Below are positions 7,899-16,542 of a stretch of DNA of 64,000 bases, piece after piece. Made by a program: the position numbers and the translations under genes. Within the stretch, counting starts at the first letter, position 1, and each line of letters begins with the position of its first letter. This stretch comes from Actinomycetota bacterium (GTDB lineage Bacteria; Actinomycetota; Nitriliruptoria; Nitriliruptorales; Nitriliruptoraceae). The stretch spans positions 46,089-110,088 of the forward strand of contig JAHWKY010000015.1 in assembly GCA_019347575.1 (NCBI GenBank), given 5' to 3'. Below the pieces are notes generated by a model, which was not told where the DNA came from, ran no database searches, and saw only the letters and a list, made by a program, of their open reading frames with translations.

Positions 7899-9020
7899 AT
7901 GGCCGGTGGTCTGGAAGGCGTCGTCGCAGCTCAGACGTCGCTGTCGTGGATCGACGGTCAGCGCGGCATGCTCGTCTACCGCGGCTACGCCATCGACGAC
8001 CTCGCCCGCCACGCGACCTTCGAGGAGATCTGCCACCTCCTCCTCGAAGGCACCCTGCCCACCGAGGCGGAACTCGAGGCGACCCGCAAGCGCCTCGGCC
8101 AGAACGCCGAACTCGATGACAACGTGCTGCAGGTCCTGCGGATCCTGCCCCCCGATACCGTGCCGATGGAGGCACTCCGGACCGGGGTCTCGGCGCTGCC
8201 AGCTGGCGAAGGTGTGCCGACCTACGACGCCGACGACCTCGCATCCTCTCGCGACCACGCCTACCGCATCATCGCCAAGATCCCGAGCCTCATCGGGGCC
8301 TTCCACCGCATGCGCAGCGGCGACGAGCCCATCACGCCGGATCCCAGCGCGAGCGTGGCGAGCAACCTCCTCCACGGCCTGCTCGGCACACAGCCCGACG
8401 AGGACGCCGTGGCGGCCATGGACTGCGCGCTGGTCCTGCACGCCGAGCACACCCTCAACGCCTCCACGTTCGCGGCACGGATCACGGCGGCGACGCTGTC
8501 GGACATCTACTCCGCCATCGTGTCCGCCATCGGGACCCTGCGCGGCCCCCTGCACGGGGGCGCCAACGAGAAGGTCGCCGAGCTACTCGACTCGATCGAC
8601 TCGGTCGACGCGGTCGAGCAGGTCATCGACGACAAGCTCTCTCGCAAGGAGCGCATCATGGGCTTCGGTCACCGGGTCTACAAGACCGAGGATCCCCGCG
8701 GACCGCACCTGCGGGACTGGGCCGAGAAGCTCGCCACGACCGCAGGAAGAGAGGAGCTGTTCCTCAAGGCCAAGCGGGTCCAGGAGGTCGTGTTCGATCG
8801 CAAGGGTCTGTACATCAACGTCGATTTCTACTCGGCGCCGCTCTACACGGCGATGGGGATCCCGCGGGACCTGTTCACGCCGCTGTTCGCCGCCTCCCGG
8901 GCTGCCGGCTGGACCGCTCACGTGCTCGAGCAGCAGGGCAACAACCGCCTGATCCGTCCCACCTCCGAGTACATCGGCGAACGTCAGCAGAACTGGATGC
9001 CGCTCCCCCAGCGCGGCTGA
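7899..9020 (+). CDS. Citrate synthase (type II, short actinobacterial form)
   Basis: A 373-residue soluble enzyme that condenses acetyl-CoA with oxaloacetate to citrate at the entry of the TCA cycle. Active-site landmarks are in order: LHAEHTLNAST near residue 180, GPLHGGAN near 215, GFGHRVY near 254 (second catalytic His), and VDFYSAPLY near 307 with the catalytic Asp. The length matches the 370-380-residue CitA/GltA-2 group. 2-Methylcitrate synthase (PrpC) is close in sequence and cannot be excluded, although no prpB or prpD is nearby. The ATG has a GAAGGCGAG site just upstream. The gene stands alone, divergent from the tRNA-Val gene. Confidence 0.93.
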   Translation: MAGGLEGVVAAQTSLSWIDGQRGMLVYRGYAIDDLARHATFEEICHLLLEGTLPTEAELEATRKRLGQNAELDDNVLQVLRILPPDTVPMEALRTGVSALPAGEGVPTYDADDLASSRDHAYRIIAKIPSLIGAFHRMRSGDEPITPDPSASVASNLLHGLLGTQPDEDAVAAMDCALVLHAEHTLNASTFAARITAATLSDIYSAIVSAIGTLRGPLHGGANEKVAELLDSIDSVDAVEQVIDDKLSRKERIMGFGHRVYKTEDPRGPHLRDWAEKLATTAGREELFLKAKRVQEVVFDRKGLYINVDFYSAPLYTAMGIPRDLFTPLFAASRAAGWTAHVLEQQGNNRLIRPTSEYIGERQQNWMPLPQRG

Positions 9021-9211
9021 GGCGGGACGCTCACGCTTCGCCGGCGAGGCAACCGCCGGGCGTAGGGGTGGTCGTTCGTCCGGTCACGGTCCGTGGTTCC
9101 CCGCCCTTCGTCGGGACGTGCGCCCGTACCAGGCGCCTAGCTCGCCGTACCGTCATTGACGAAGTTCGGGTCGAAGCGCGACCCGGCCGGCGGAAGACAG
9201 GAGACCCGACC

Positions 9212-9583
9212 ATGGCTCATCCCCAGCACACCGAACGCGAGGTCTACGTGGACCGAGGCGGTCCGGGCATGGGCGCGATCATCGCCGTGTTGGTGGCGCT
9301 CCTCGTGATCGTGCTCCTCGGCTGGATGTTGTTCTTCAACGGCGACGGCGACACCGACGTCGTTCCTGGGGACACCGACGTGAACATCGAGGAGCAGGTC
9401 GATCCCGATGACGGTGGTGACACGATCATCGAACCGGGCAGCGACGAAGGTGACACCGTCATCGAGGGCGACACGACCCAGGACACCGGTGACACCACCG
9501 ACACCACCGACACCAGCGACACCAGCGACACCAGCGACACCAGCGACACGACCGCTCCTCAGGACACCAGCACGACCGGGTGA
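9212..9583 (+). CDS. Single-pass membrane protein with Thr/Asp repeat tail
   Basis: A 123-residue protein with a short cytoplasmic N-terminus, one membrane helix (about residues 20-42, MGAIIAVLVALLVIVLLGWM) and an acidic, disordered exterior that ends in repeats of DTTDT and SDT. The repeats are also imperfect 9-bp DNA repeats near 9498-9550 and could vary in copy number. I chose the ATG giving MAHPQHTE because it has an ACAGGAG site 8 bp upstream. There is no homology I recognise. A strong hairpin follows 26 bp after the stop, so it is probably monocistronic. Confidence 0.65.
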   Translation: MAHPQHTEREVYVDRGGPGMGAIIAVLVALLVIVLLGWMLFFNGDGDTDVVPGDTDVNIEEQVDPDDGGDTIIEPGSDEGDTVIEGDTTQDTGDTTDTTDTSDTSDTSDTSDTTAPQDTSTTG

Positions 9584-9608
9584 TCCCGCGGTCGCGACGG
9601 CCAGACCC

Positions 9609-9638
9609 GACGCCCCGCCTGGAGACAGGCGGGGCGTC
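9609..9638. terminator. Rho-independent-like terminator hairpin
   Basis: A perfect 12-bp stem, GACGCCCCGCCT with its complement, around a 6-nt GGAGAC loop, lying between the membrane-protein stop and the tRNA-Cys gene that faces it. There is no T-run, as is common in high-GC actinobacteria. It can terminate both strands. Confidence 0.75.
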
Positions 9639-9659
9639 GCACGTACCGACGCGGGTGAG

Positions 9660-9730
9660 AGGCGGGGACGGGAATCGAACCCGTGATAAGGGCTTTGCAG
9701 GCCCCTGCCTTACCACTTGGCTACCCCGCC
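9660..9730 (-). tRNA. tRNA-Cys (GCA)
   Basis: A 71-nt cloverleaf: acceptor GGCGGGG pairs with CCCCGCC; anticodon stem GGGGC/GCCCT with loop CTGCAAA, anticodon GCA; T-arm CGGG TTCGATT CCCG; discriminator T, the Cys identity base. It is transcribed toward the hairpin at 9609-9638. Confidence 0.95.
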
Positions 9731-9877
9731 GAGGCCGGGGCGAGGGTAGCGAGTCGGGCATGGGGCCTCGCTTCCACGACCTCGCATCCCGCTACACGTC
9801 GACGGTCAGCGCGCAACCGGCCGAGCACGGCGTCGGCGGTTACGGTGCGGCAACCGCGAAGCGTCGGAGACCGCCCC

Positions 9878-11827
9878 GTGACCTCACCTCGGAAACGTCC
9901 ACGTCGTCCGCTGACCCGGCGCGAGTTCATCGCCCGCGCGGCGACGTTGTCCGCGGCCGCGTGGGCCGTGCCACTGACGGGGCGTGCGGGGCGGGAGGCG
10001 TGGGCGCAGACACGCGGGATGGTCTTCGACCCATCCGGTACGACGCTCGAGCGCACCATCACCACCGTGGGCGGCGACGGCCCCTACTTCCCGCTGACCT
10101 TCGGGCCCGGGTGGCCGATCGAGGTGCGGACCGAGCTCGCCGAGGCGAGGTCGGGGCGTGAGGACCGACGCGTCGCGTTGGCCGCGTTCCTGCACCTCAC
10201 CGACTACCAGCTCGTCGACTGCCAGAGCCCGGCTCGCGTGGAGTTCTTCGACCGGACCGCGGATCAGCCCACCGACTTCAACCCGGTGAGCGCCGCCCAG
10301 CGACCACAGGAGGCGTTCGTCCCCCACGTCGTCGAGGCACTGATCCGCCGCGCGGGTGACGTCGTTCGGGGTCCGGTGACGGGGCGCCAGGTGTCGTTCG
10401 CCATCGCGACCGGCGACAACCTCGACAACATCCAGACCAACGAACTGCGCTGGTACATGACCCTGCACGATGGTGGCGAGTTCACGCCCAACAGCGGCTC
10501 GGCCGACGTCGTCGAGTCCGTGCAGACCTTCGCCGAGCCGGAGTTCTACGACCCCCACTACTACCACCCCGAGCCGATCGACGACCCGCGGGGCGACGTG
10601 TACAAGGACGTCTACGGCTTCCCCGACTTCCCCGGCGCCATCGACGCGATCCGCAACCCGATCCAGGCGGTCGGCCTGCCGATGCCCTGGTACACGGCGT
10701 ACGGCAACCACGACGCGCTCGTGCAGGGCAACGTCGAGCCCAACCCGCTGTTCGAGTCGATCGCGATCGGGCCGCTCAAGGTGCTGGCGCCGGGCGGGGC
10801 GCCGGGCGACTTCTGGCGCGGCTTGCAGAACCAGGATCCCGGCGTCGTGACGCACGCGCTGGCCTCGGGTGTCGTCCGCCCCGTCGCCGCGGACTCCGAG
10901 CGGGCGTTCATCGATGCGCGTGCGTACATCCGCGCCCACCTCGACTCCCCCGCGACGCCCGGCCCGGTCGGGCACGGCTTCACCGAGGACAACCTCGACG
11001 CCGGAACGCTCTACTACATCTTCGAGGTCGTCCCGGGCATCCGCGGCATCACGCTGGACACGACCAGTCCGGCGACCTCGGAGGGATCGATCACGCCGGA
11101 ACAGATGGCGTGGCTCGAGGCACGCCTCGTCGAGGTCCACTCGCGCTACTACGACGCTGGCGGCGCGGTCGCGACGACCGGCAACGACGACCAACTCGTC
11201 GTGATCTTCAGCCACCACCGCCCCGCGTCGATGCCGCTTCCGAGCTTCGACGCGTCGCAGCCGTTGGCGGGTGGGGCGGCCCTCGTCGAGCTCCTCCAGC
11301 GCTTCCCCAACGTGGTCCTGTGGGTGAACGGCCACAGCCACTTCAACCGCATCGTCGTGCACCCGCACGACGATCCCGTGCGGGGCTTCTGGGACATCAC
11401 GACTTCGGCCCAGATCGATCCCCCGCAGCAGGCACGCATCCTCGAGGTCACCGACAACCGTGACGGGACGCTTTCGATCTTCACCACCATCATCGACCAC
11501 GCCGGGCCGCCGCAGACGGCCGTCGGGCCCTACGACCTGCTGGGCCTGGCCGCGATCGGTCGTGAGCTGTCGTACAACGACTACCAGGGCAGCGCCGCCG
11601 GAGCGATCGGTGAGTCCACTGACCGCAACACCGAGCTGCTCGTCGTCGCCCCGTTCGCGCTGCCTGCGCCAGATGGTGGCTCGGGTGGCGACAGCGGTGG
11701 CGGGGCGCCGGCACCCCCGCCCGCCCCGCCGTTGCCGACGACCGGAGCGGGGCTGGGAGCGGCGGCGTTCGGGGCGGCGGTCGCGGGTGCGTTCGCATTG
11801 CGGGACCGAGGTCGCGAGCGAGGTTGA
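9878..11827 (+). CDS. Tat-exported, LPxTG-anchored metallophosphoesterase (PPA1498-like family)
   Basis: A 649-residue surface enzyme. The N-terminus has a twin-arginine signal (LTRREFIARAATLSAAAWAV), implying export in folded form. Calcineurin-like metal-binding motifs follow: FLHLTDYQL near residue 104, ATGDNLDN, YGNHD, then GHSHFNR. The overall sequence fits the actinobacterial PPA1498/TIGR03767-type family of secreted phosphoesterases. The C-terminus is a sortase signal: LPTTG, a hydrophobic span and RDRGRERG. The substrate is unknown. I chose the GTG directly before TSPRKRP because the Tat signal begins there. Upstream in-frame codons overlap the tRNA-Cys gene. Confidence 0.85.
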   Translation: MTSPRKRPRRPLTRREFIARAATLSAAAWAVPLTGRAGREAWAQTRGMVFDPSGTTLERTITTVGGDGPYFPLTFGPGWPIEVRTELAEARSGREDRRVALAAFLHLTDYQLVDCQSPARVEFFDRTADQPTDFNPVSAAQRPQEAFVPHVVEALIRRAGDVVRGPVTGRQVSFAIATGDNLDNIQTNELRWYMTLHDGGEFTPNSGSADVVESVQTFAEPEFYDPHYYHPEPIDDPRGDVYKDVYGFPDFPGAIDAIRNPIQAVGLPMPWYTAYGNHDALVQGNVEPNPLFESIAIGPLKVLAPGGAPGDFWRGLQNQDPGVVTHALASGVVRPVAADSERAFIDARAYIRAHLDSPATPGPVGHGFTEDNLDAGTLYYIFEVVPGIRGITLDTTSPATSEGSITPEQMAWLEARLVEVHSRYYDAGGAVATTGNDDQLVVIFSHHRPASMPLPSFDASQPLAGGAALVELLQRFPNVVLWVNGHSHFNRIVVHPHDDPVRGFWDITTSAQIDPPQQARILEVTDNRDGTLSIFTTIIDHAGPPQTAVGPYDLLGLAAIGRELSYNDYQGSAAGAIGESTDRNTELLVVAPFALPAPDGGSGGDSGGGAPAPPPAPPLPTTGAGLGAAAFGAAVAGAFALRDRGRERG

Positions 11828-11863
11828 AGCGTTGAGTGCACGCAGACGTACTCAACTCTTCAA
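11824..11863. terminator. Bidirectional terminator hairpin
   Basis: Inverted repeat with arms TTGAAGCGTTGAGT and ACTCAACTCTTCAA (13 pairs, one mismatch) around a 12-nt loop. It begins over the stop of the phosphoesterase gene and lies before the stop of the convergent lipoprotein gene, so it probably terminates both. Confidence 0.75.
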
Positions 11864-11899
11864 CGTCGTCGTGGCGGTCGGGGGGCGGGGCGGCAGCGG

Positions 11900-12694
11900 T
11901 CAGCGGGTGAAGGTGGCGCGGCCGGCGTTCGGGGCGCGGTCGGAGGCGGCGGCGTTGAGCAGCGTCCGTTCCTGCGACCAGTCGATGAAGGCGTCGAACC
12001 CGCCGCTCGCCATGCCACCGATGGAGACCCACGGCACCTGGAAGACGAGGCGGTTGCCGCCGAGGCGGAACTGGCCCGGGTAGTCGATGAACCCATCAGG
12101 GGTGTGCAGGTAGGCGAACCAACCGTCCGAGCCACCGTCGGCGAACAGCTGGAAGTCGCTCTCCCCAGCGTTGGGGTCGCGGGAGATGTTGACGCCGACA
12201 CCCATCACCTCGCCTTCGCTGAGTGTGGCGGGCAGGTCGGCGGCGACGTCGACGATCACCCGCGCCTCCTGGCCGTTGTCCTCGATCGTGACGGTGACGA
12301 GGTCGGAGTAGCCCGGACCCTCCAGCCCTTGGTCGCCACCGCGGTCGCTGGTCTGCCCGATCGCGCGGAAGGGTGTCGGGGCGGGCTCGGTCGGGTCACC
12401 GGGCTGGGTGGGCGGCGGGGCGTCGGGCGTCGTGGGTGGTGGCGCCTCGGTTGGCGGAGCGTCCGGAGGCGGCTCGGTCGGTTGCGTGGTTGGTTCGGTC
12501 GCCGTTGCCGGTGTCGTTGGGGCCTCGGTCGGCGCCTCGTCCGCGGCGAGCGGGGCGGGGCGTTCGGCGAGTTCGGTCTTGCGTTCCGTCACCGGCTCGT
12601 CAGGCGCCTGCGGGGCGGCGCAGCCGGAGAGGGCTAGCGCCAGGCTCGCGGCGACCGCGGTGGCCGCGAGGACGGAGTTGAGCGGAGGGGTCAC
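11900..12694 (-). CDS. Lipoprotein with Pro/Thr-rich stalk and C-terminal beta domain
   Basis: A 264-residue protein with a lipobox (ALSGC) near residue 24, a disordered stalk of about 75 residues rich in Pro, Thr, Glu and Ala (TEAPTTPATATEPTTQPTEP), and a C-terminal domain of about 150 residues rich in beta strands and Asp/Gly. The architecture suggests an envelope-spanning lipoprotein presenting a binding domain, but I do not recognise the fold. The start is the GTG inside VTPPLNS. An earlier in-frame GTG (12727) is rejected because it lies within the terminator hairpin of the previous gene. Confidence 0.65.
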   Translation of the reverse strand: MTPPLNSVLAATAVAASLALALSGCAAPQAPDEPVTERKTELAERPAPLAADEAPTEAPTTPATATEPTTQPTEPPPDAPPTEAPPPTTPDAPPPTQPGDPTEPAPTPFRAIGQTSDRGGDQGLEGPGYSDLVTVTIEDNGQEARVIVDVAADLPATLSEGEVMGVGVNISRDPNAGESDFQLFADGGSDGWFAYLHTPDGFIDYPGQFRLGGNRLVFQVPWVSIGGMASGGFDAFIDWSQERTLLNAAASDRAPNAGRATFTR

Positions 12695-12711
12695 GGGGCG
12701 CCCGAACGTAG

Positions 12712-12739
12712 CGGAGCCCGACCTCACGGCCGGGCTCCG
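12712..12739. terminator. Terminator hairpin
   Basis: A perfect 9-bp stem, CGGAGCCCG with CGGGCTCCG, around a 10-nt loop. It lies between two minus-strand genes, immediately after the secreted WPPNHK protein gene and ahead of the lipoprotein gene. Confidence 0.7.
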
Positions 12740-12756
12740 TCGGAGTGGTTGAACTC

Positions 12757-13377
12757 TCAGTCGTCCTGGTTCGGGCCGGTGGAGTCGGTCTTGTCTTCCT
12801 TCGGCGGGGCCTTGTCCGACCGCATGTCGTGTGGCACCTCGATGAGGAACTCGCCGTCGCAGCTCCAGTCGCCGGAATCCGCGTTGAACTCGATGGTGTA
12901 GGTGCGCCCGTCACCACGCCCGCTGCGCTCCGACCGGAGCTCGTGCGTGGTCACGGCGGGATCACCGCTGTCGAAATCGAGCACAGGACGACTGTCATCC
13001 GTCGTGTTGCCTGCGCCGACCTCTTCCTCGCCGGGCTCAGGCTGCTGGGATGGTTCCTCGGTCGGCGGCGCTGGCATGAAGGCTTCGACGTACTCATCGT
13101 GATACGCGGAGGTACCGAGCATCACGTCGTCACCGTCGTCGTCGGTCGCCGTGACCGTGTAGTCGGAGTACTTGTGGTTCGGCGGCCACAGCAGGAGGTC
13201 GCCGTTGAGTTCGACCGTGCCGCCCTCAGGACAATCGGCGGGCACGGTGTCCTTCTCGGGGCTCTTGGCCCCTTGAGGATCGTTGCCGCCGTTCCCGGGG
13301 CCGGCGAGGCCGGGGGCCGCGATGAAGAGGGCGCCGACGAGGCCGGTCGCCATGAGGGCTGTGGTCGAGCGTCGCAC
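12757..13377 (-). CDS. Secreted protein with WPPNHKY motif
   Basis: A 206-residue exported protein (signal peptide MRRSTTALMATGLVGALFIAAPGLA). The mature part has LLLWPPNHKYSDYTVT, a motif common in secreted Ig-like or HYR-type modules, then a disordered Pro/Glu linker and a C-terminal stretch DGRTYTIEFNADS...FLIEVPHDM typical of the same module family. One Cys pair may form a disulfide. The product is probably an adhesin-like or structural surface protein with no catalytic motif. A terminator follows the stop and the promoter should lie in the roughly 180 bp upstream. Confidence 0.65.
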   Translation of the reverse strand: MRRSTTALMATGLVGALFIAAPGLAGPGNGGNDPQGAKSPEKDTVPADCPEGGTVELNGDLLLWPPNHKYSDYTVTATDDDGDDVMLGTSAYHDEYVEAFMPAPPTEEPSQQPEPGEEEVGAGNTTDDSRPVLDFDSGDPAVTTHELRSERSGRGDGRTYTIEFNADSGDWSCDGEFLIEVPHDMRSDKAPPKEDKTDSTGPNQDD

Positions 13378-13554
13378 TTGGGGTCACTCCTGCGCTGGGG
13401 TCGGTTTACCTCTAGCCGTGAGGGGCTAGTTACACAGGAGAGCGCCGGAGTCCTCTGTGCCGTTACGCCCGGTACGGTTCCGTGCGCCCCGTGCGCACCA
13501 TGCCGGTTTCGCGCGCTTCGTTCTCACGAAACGCATCTATAGCGCTACACAGAG

Positions 13555-14502
13555 CTACCCTTCCAGGGCGAGGAGGGCACGTTTGCGCTCCGGGCCCCAG
13601 CGGTAACCAGCCAGCGCCCCGCTCGTCCGGAGCACCCGATGACACGGGATCAGCACCGCGATGGGGTTGGCGCCGATGGCCGACGCGACCGCGCGCACGG
13701 CCTCTGGGCGACCGACCGCACGAGCAACGTCACCGTACGTGGCGACCGATCCGGGCGGGATGCGCAGTAGCGCCTCCCAGACCTTGATCTGCAGGTTCGT
13801 CCCACGCACGACCAGACGCGGCGGGGATGACCGCAGTGAGCGCCCCAGCGCCCCGCGGATCCAGTCCGCCGCTTCCGCGGAAGCGTCCGGGTCCCAGACC
13901 ACGCGTGCCTGGGGCCAGCTCTCCCGCACCGCCGCTTGCGCGGAAGCGCCGAGCACCTCGTCGCTGCCCGATTCCGCGGAAGTGCGGTCGACCCGGTCGA
14001 GGAAGCGCAGCGCCGCAACGCCCCGCTCGGTCACACCGACCCCGATGGGTCCGAGGGCGGTGGGGTGCACGCCGACCGCGATGGTGGCCCCTCCCCCGCC
14101 GCCCCGCGCCTCGCCGGGAGTCAGCCCATCGACGTCCACGATCAGGTCGTGCAGCCGCCCCGGCGATGACAGCCCCGCGTCCACGCTGGCGTCGAGCACG
14201 GTCCGGCGCAGCAGCAGCGCGCGGGCCTCGGTCGCGGCGAGGTGACGCAGGAACGTCCGAGGCGGCACCCCCGTCCAGCGTCGGAACACTCGCCGGAAGT
14301 GGCTCTCGCTGAGGTGCACGTGCGCCGAGAGGTCGGCCACGCTCAGGCCCCCCGGCTCCGAGCCGTTCCCGGTCTGGCCGCCGGGCGTCGGGCCATCGGT
14401 TTGCTCCTCACGGAGGAGTCGGTACCGCTCGCCCACCGCGTAGCGGATCGCCTCGGCGATGAGGTCGTGGTGGCGTGCGTCGATGGCCTGGGTCGTCGTC
14501 AT
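13555..14502 (-). CDS. AraC-type HTH fused to O6-methylguanine-DNA methyltransferase (truncated Ada-like)
   Basis: A 315-residue DNA-repair and regulatory fusion. The N-terminal third is an AraC helix-turn-helix (LSVADLSAHVHLSESHFRRV and TFLRHLAATEARALL). The C-terminal half is an O6-alkylguanine methyltransferase with the acceptor cysteine in IPCHRVLR near residue 288 and the DNA-binding helix TYGDVARAVGRPEAVRAVASA. Classical Ada also has an N-terminal phosphotriester-accepting Cys domain that senses damage. That domain is absent, so if it regulates, the signal must come from the C-terminal cysteine or elsewhere. The ATG giving MTTTQAID was chosen. The downstream strand is intergenic. Confidence 0.9.
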   Translation of the reverse strand: MTTTQAIDARHHDLIAEAIRYAVGERYRLLREEQTDGPTPGGQTGNGSEPGGLSVADLSAHVHLSESHFRRVFRRWTGVPPRTFLRHLAATEARALLLRRTVLDASVDAGLSSPGRLHDLIVDVDGLTPGEARGGGGGATIAVGVHPTALGPIGVGVTERGVAALRFLDRVDRTSAESGSDEVLGASAQAAVRESWPQARVVWDPDASAEAADWIRGALGRSLRSSPPRLVVRGTNLQIKVWEALLRIPPGSVATYGDVARAVGRPEAVRAVASAIGANPIAVLIPCHRVLRTSGALAGYRWGPERKRALLALEG

Positions 14503-14582
14503 GGGGCCAGCATCGCACGCGCCCCGACCCCGCACGACCCGGAACCGCGCACGTGACCCGCCCGGGCGCGCGCGGCAGCGGG

Positions 14583-14843
14583 TCAGGCCGGGTCGGAGGT
14601 CTCGTTCGGGGGTTCGGGGAGGCCGCCGTGCTGGCGCCAGGCCTTCCACAGCGAGCCGCCCACCAACGAGAACCACAGGAGCAGGCCACCCCAGCGCCAC
14701 CGCGTCCACGGAGCGCGGCCCTCGGTGGGGTCGATGCGCTTGAAGCGACCGAGCTTGGTGACGCTGCGTGCGACGACGAGGTCCTTCGGGGATGGCGCCG
14801 GGGCGAGCGGGGGTGGCGAGCCCCACCCCGAGCGGGAGCTCAC
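14583..14843 (-). CDS. Small single-pass membrane protein
   Basis: An 86-residue protein with a basic middle (SVTKLGRFKRIDPTEGRAPW), one membrane helix (WGGLLLWFSLVGGSLW) and a short acidic tail. The GTG start overlaps the aldehyde dehydrogenase stop by 4 bp, so it is translated from the same transcript. No family is recognised. The tight coupling is the best evidence that it is a gene rather than chance coding. Confidence 0.6.
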   Translation of the reverse strand: MSSRSGWGSPPPLAPAPSPKDLVVARSVTKLGRFKRIDPTEGRAPWTRWRWGGLLLWFSLVGGSLWKAWRQHGGLPEPPNETSDPA

Positions 14844-16333
14844 GTGGCGACCCACACGGACTTGACCTGCGTGTAGGCCTCGGCGGCGTGCTTGCCGAGC
14901 TCGCGCCCCATGCCGGACGCCTTGTAGCCACCGAAGCTGACCGCGTCGTCGAACTCGCCGTAGGTGTTGATCCACACCGTGCCCGCCTGGATGCGGGCGG
15001 CGACGCGGTGGGCGCGGCCGAGGTCGTTGGTCCAGATCGACGACGCCAACCCGAACGGGACCGAGTTCGCGACCGCGACCGCCTCGTCCTCGTCGTCGTA
15101 GGTCTGGATGGCCAGGATCGGGCCGAAGACCTCCTCCTGGGCGATGCGCATGTCGACCGCGACGCGGTCGAAAACGGTCGGCTGGAAGAAGTAGCCCACG
15201 TCGAGCTCGTCAGGGCGCGCCCCGCCGGCCACGAGTTCGGCACCCTCCGACCGACCCACATCGACGTACGAAGACACGCGGTCGAGGTGCTCGGCGGAGA
15301 CGAGCGGTCCCATGCGTGTGTCCGCCGCCCAGCCGGGACCCACCTTGGTCCCTTCAGCGAACCCCGCCACCTTCGACACGACCTCGTCGTGGATGCGCTC
15401 GTGGACGACCAGCCGCGACCCGGCGGTGCAGACCTCGCCGGCGTTGTAGAAGATCGCGAACGCGGCGCGCTTGGCGACCGTGTCCACGTCGACGTCGTCG
15501 AAGACGATGAACGGCGACTTGCCGCCGAGCTCGAGCGTGACCTTGTGGAGGTGGTCCGCCGACACGCGCATGATCTGCTTGCCGACCTCGGTCGACCCGG
15601 TGAACGCGATCTTGTCGACGTCGGGGTTCGCGACGAGTGCCGCGCCAGCCTCCTCGCCGATGCCCTGGACGAGGTTGACGGCGCCCGCCGGAACCCCGCA
15701 CTCGTGGAGCAGCCGGATGAGCCACACCGCCGATAGCGGCGTCTGTTCCGCGGGCTTGAGCACGACCGTGTTCCCGAACGCCAGCGCCGGGGCGATCTTC
15801 CACGCAGCCATGAGCAGTGGGAAGTTCCACGGGATGATCTGGCCACAGACGCCGACCGGCTCGCGCAGCGAGTAGACGAAGCGCCCCGGGTTCGAGGGGA
15901 TGGTCTCGCCGTAGAGCTTGTCGACCCATCCAGCGAAGTAGCGGAAGCAGTTCGACGCGGACAGGATCTCAGCCTTGGCGTGACCCACCGGCTTGCCGTG
16001 GTCGAGCGTGTCGACCCAGGCCAGCGTGTCCGCCTTCTCGGCCAGCGTGTCGGACACCTTCTGCAGGATCCGCCCTCGCTTCGCAGGCGGCAGACCGCGC
16101 CACCGACCCTCGTCGTGCGCCCCGCGTGCCGCCGCGACGGCTGCGGCGACGTCCTCATCGCCGGCGCGCGGGATCTCGGCGAGGACGTCCTCCGTCGCGG
16201 GGTCGCGGGTCTCGAAGGTGGCCCCGGTAGATGCGGGGCGCTCCTCACCATCGATGATCAGCACCCCGGCGTTCTTGAGGAACTCCGCCACCTCATCGGG
16301 GATGTCACGGCCAGCTCGTACGTCGACGGTCAC
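14840..16333 (-). CDS. NAD(P)-dependent aldehyde dehydrogenase
   Basis: A 497-residue cytosolic enzyme oxidising an aldehyde to the acid. It has the coenzyme-binding IPWNFPLLMAAWK and FTGSTEVGK segments, the general-base Glu in LELGGKSP near residue 267 and the catalytic Cys in NAGEVCTAGSR near residue 301, plus a full C-terminal oligomerisation region (SFGGYKASGMGRELG). Length and motifs fit the betaine/phenylacetaldehyde/general ALDH group; the substrate is not resolved. It is divergent from a WYL-like regulator, with three 30-bp repeats between them, so that regulator is the prime candidate for its control. Confidence 0.93.
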   Translation of the reverse strand: MTVDVRAGRDIPDEVAEFLKNAGVLIIDGEERPASTGATFETRDPATEDVLAEIPRAGDEDVAAAVAAARGAHDEGRWRGLPPAKRGRILQKVSDTLAEKADTLAWVDTLDHGKPVGHAKAEILSASNCFRYFAGWVDKLYGETIPSNPGRFVYSLREPVGVCGQIIPWNFPLLMAAWKIAPALAFGNTVVLKPAEQTPLSAVWLIRLLHECGVPAGAVNLVQGIGEEAGAALVANPDVDKIAFTGSTEVGKQIMRVSADHLHKVTLELGGKSPFIVFDDVDVDTVAKRAAFAIFYNAGEVCTAGSRLVVHERIHDEVVSKVAGFAEGTKVGPGWAADTRMGPLVSAEHLDRVSSYVDVGRSEGAELVAGGARPDELDVGYFFQPTVFDRVAVDMRIAQEEVFGPILAIQTYDDEDEAVAVANSVPFGLASSIWTNDLGRAHRVAARIQAGTVWINTYGEFDDAVSFGGYKASGMGRELGKHAAEAYTQVKSVWVAT

Positions 16334-16370
16334 GTCGGGTCCTCCGCGGATGGGGTCGACCCGAGGGTAG

Positions 16371-16460
16371 ACCGCACGACCGACCGAGCCGGGCGCCCGA
16401 CCCGCACGACCGACCGCCCCATTCGACCGACCCGCACGACCGACCGCCCCGCACGACCGA
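16371..16460. repeat. Three 30-bp direct repeats in a divergent promoter
   Basis: The core CCGCACGACCGACCG occurs at 16372, 16402 and 16432, exactly 30 bp apart (about three helical turns). Spacers are variable between copies 1 and 2 and similar between copies 2 and 3. The array fills the space between the aldehyde dehydrogenase and regulator starts, which is what cooperative operator sites look like. Confidence 0.7.
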
Positions 16461-16542
16461 TCTCCGCCCTCTGCCTCGACGGCCGGTCCGCACGGCCACG
16501 CACGATCGCATGACGGGCTACCGTCGGCGCCGGAGGGAGCCG

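Noticed and set aside
9412..9560. Short DNA repeats in the Thr/Asp tail as a regulatory array
   Set aside because: They are codon-level repeats (GACACC-type) inside a low-complexity protein tail, fully explained by the coding sequence.
9884..11500. A 538-residue antisense frame opposite the phosphoesterase
   Set aside because: Arg/Val/Asp-rich low-information sequence created by GC-rich codon bias. The sense strand has clear catalytic motifs.
13555..16251. An 898-residue open frame joining dehydrogenase-region sequence to the AraC-MGMT protein
   Set aside because: The upstream part is an out-of-frame reading of the aldehyde dehydrogenase. The real start is the ATG at 14502.
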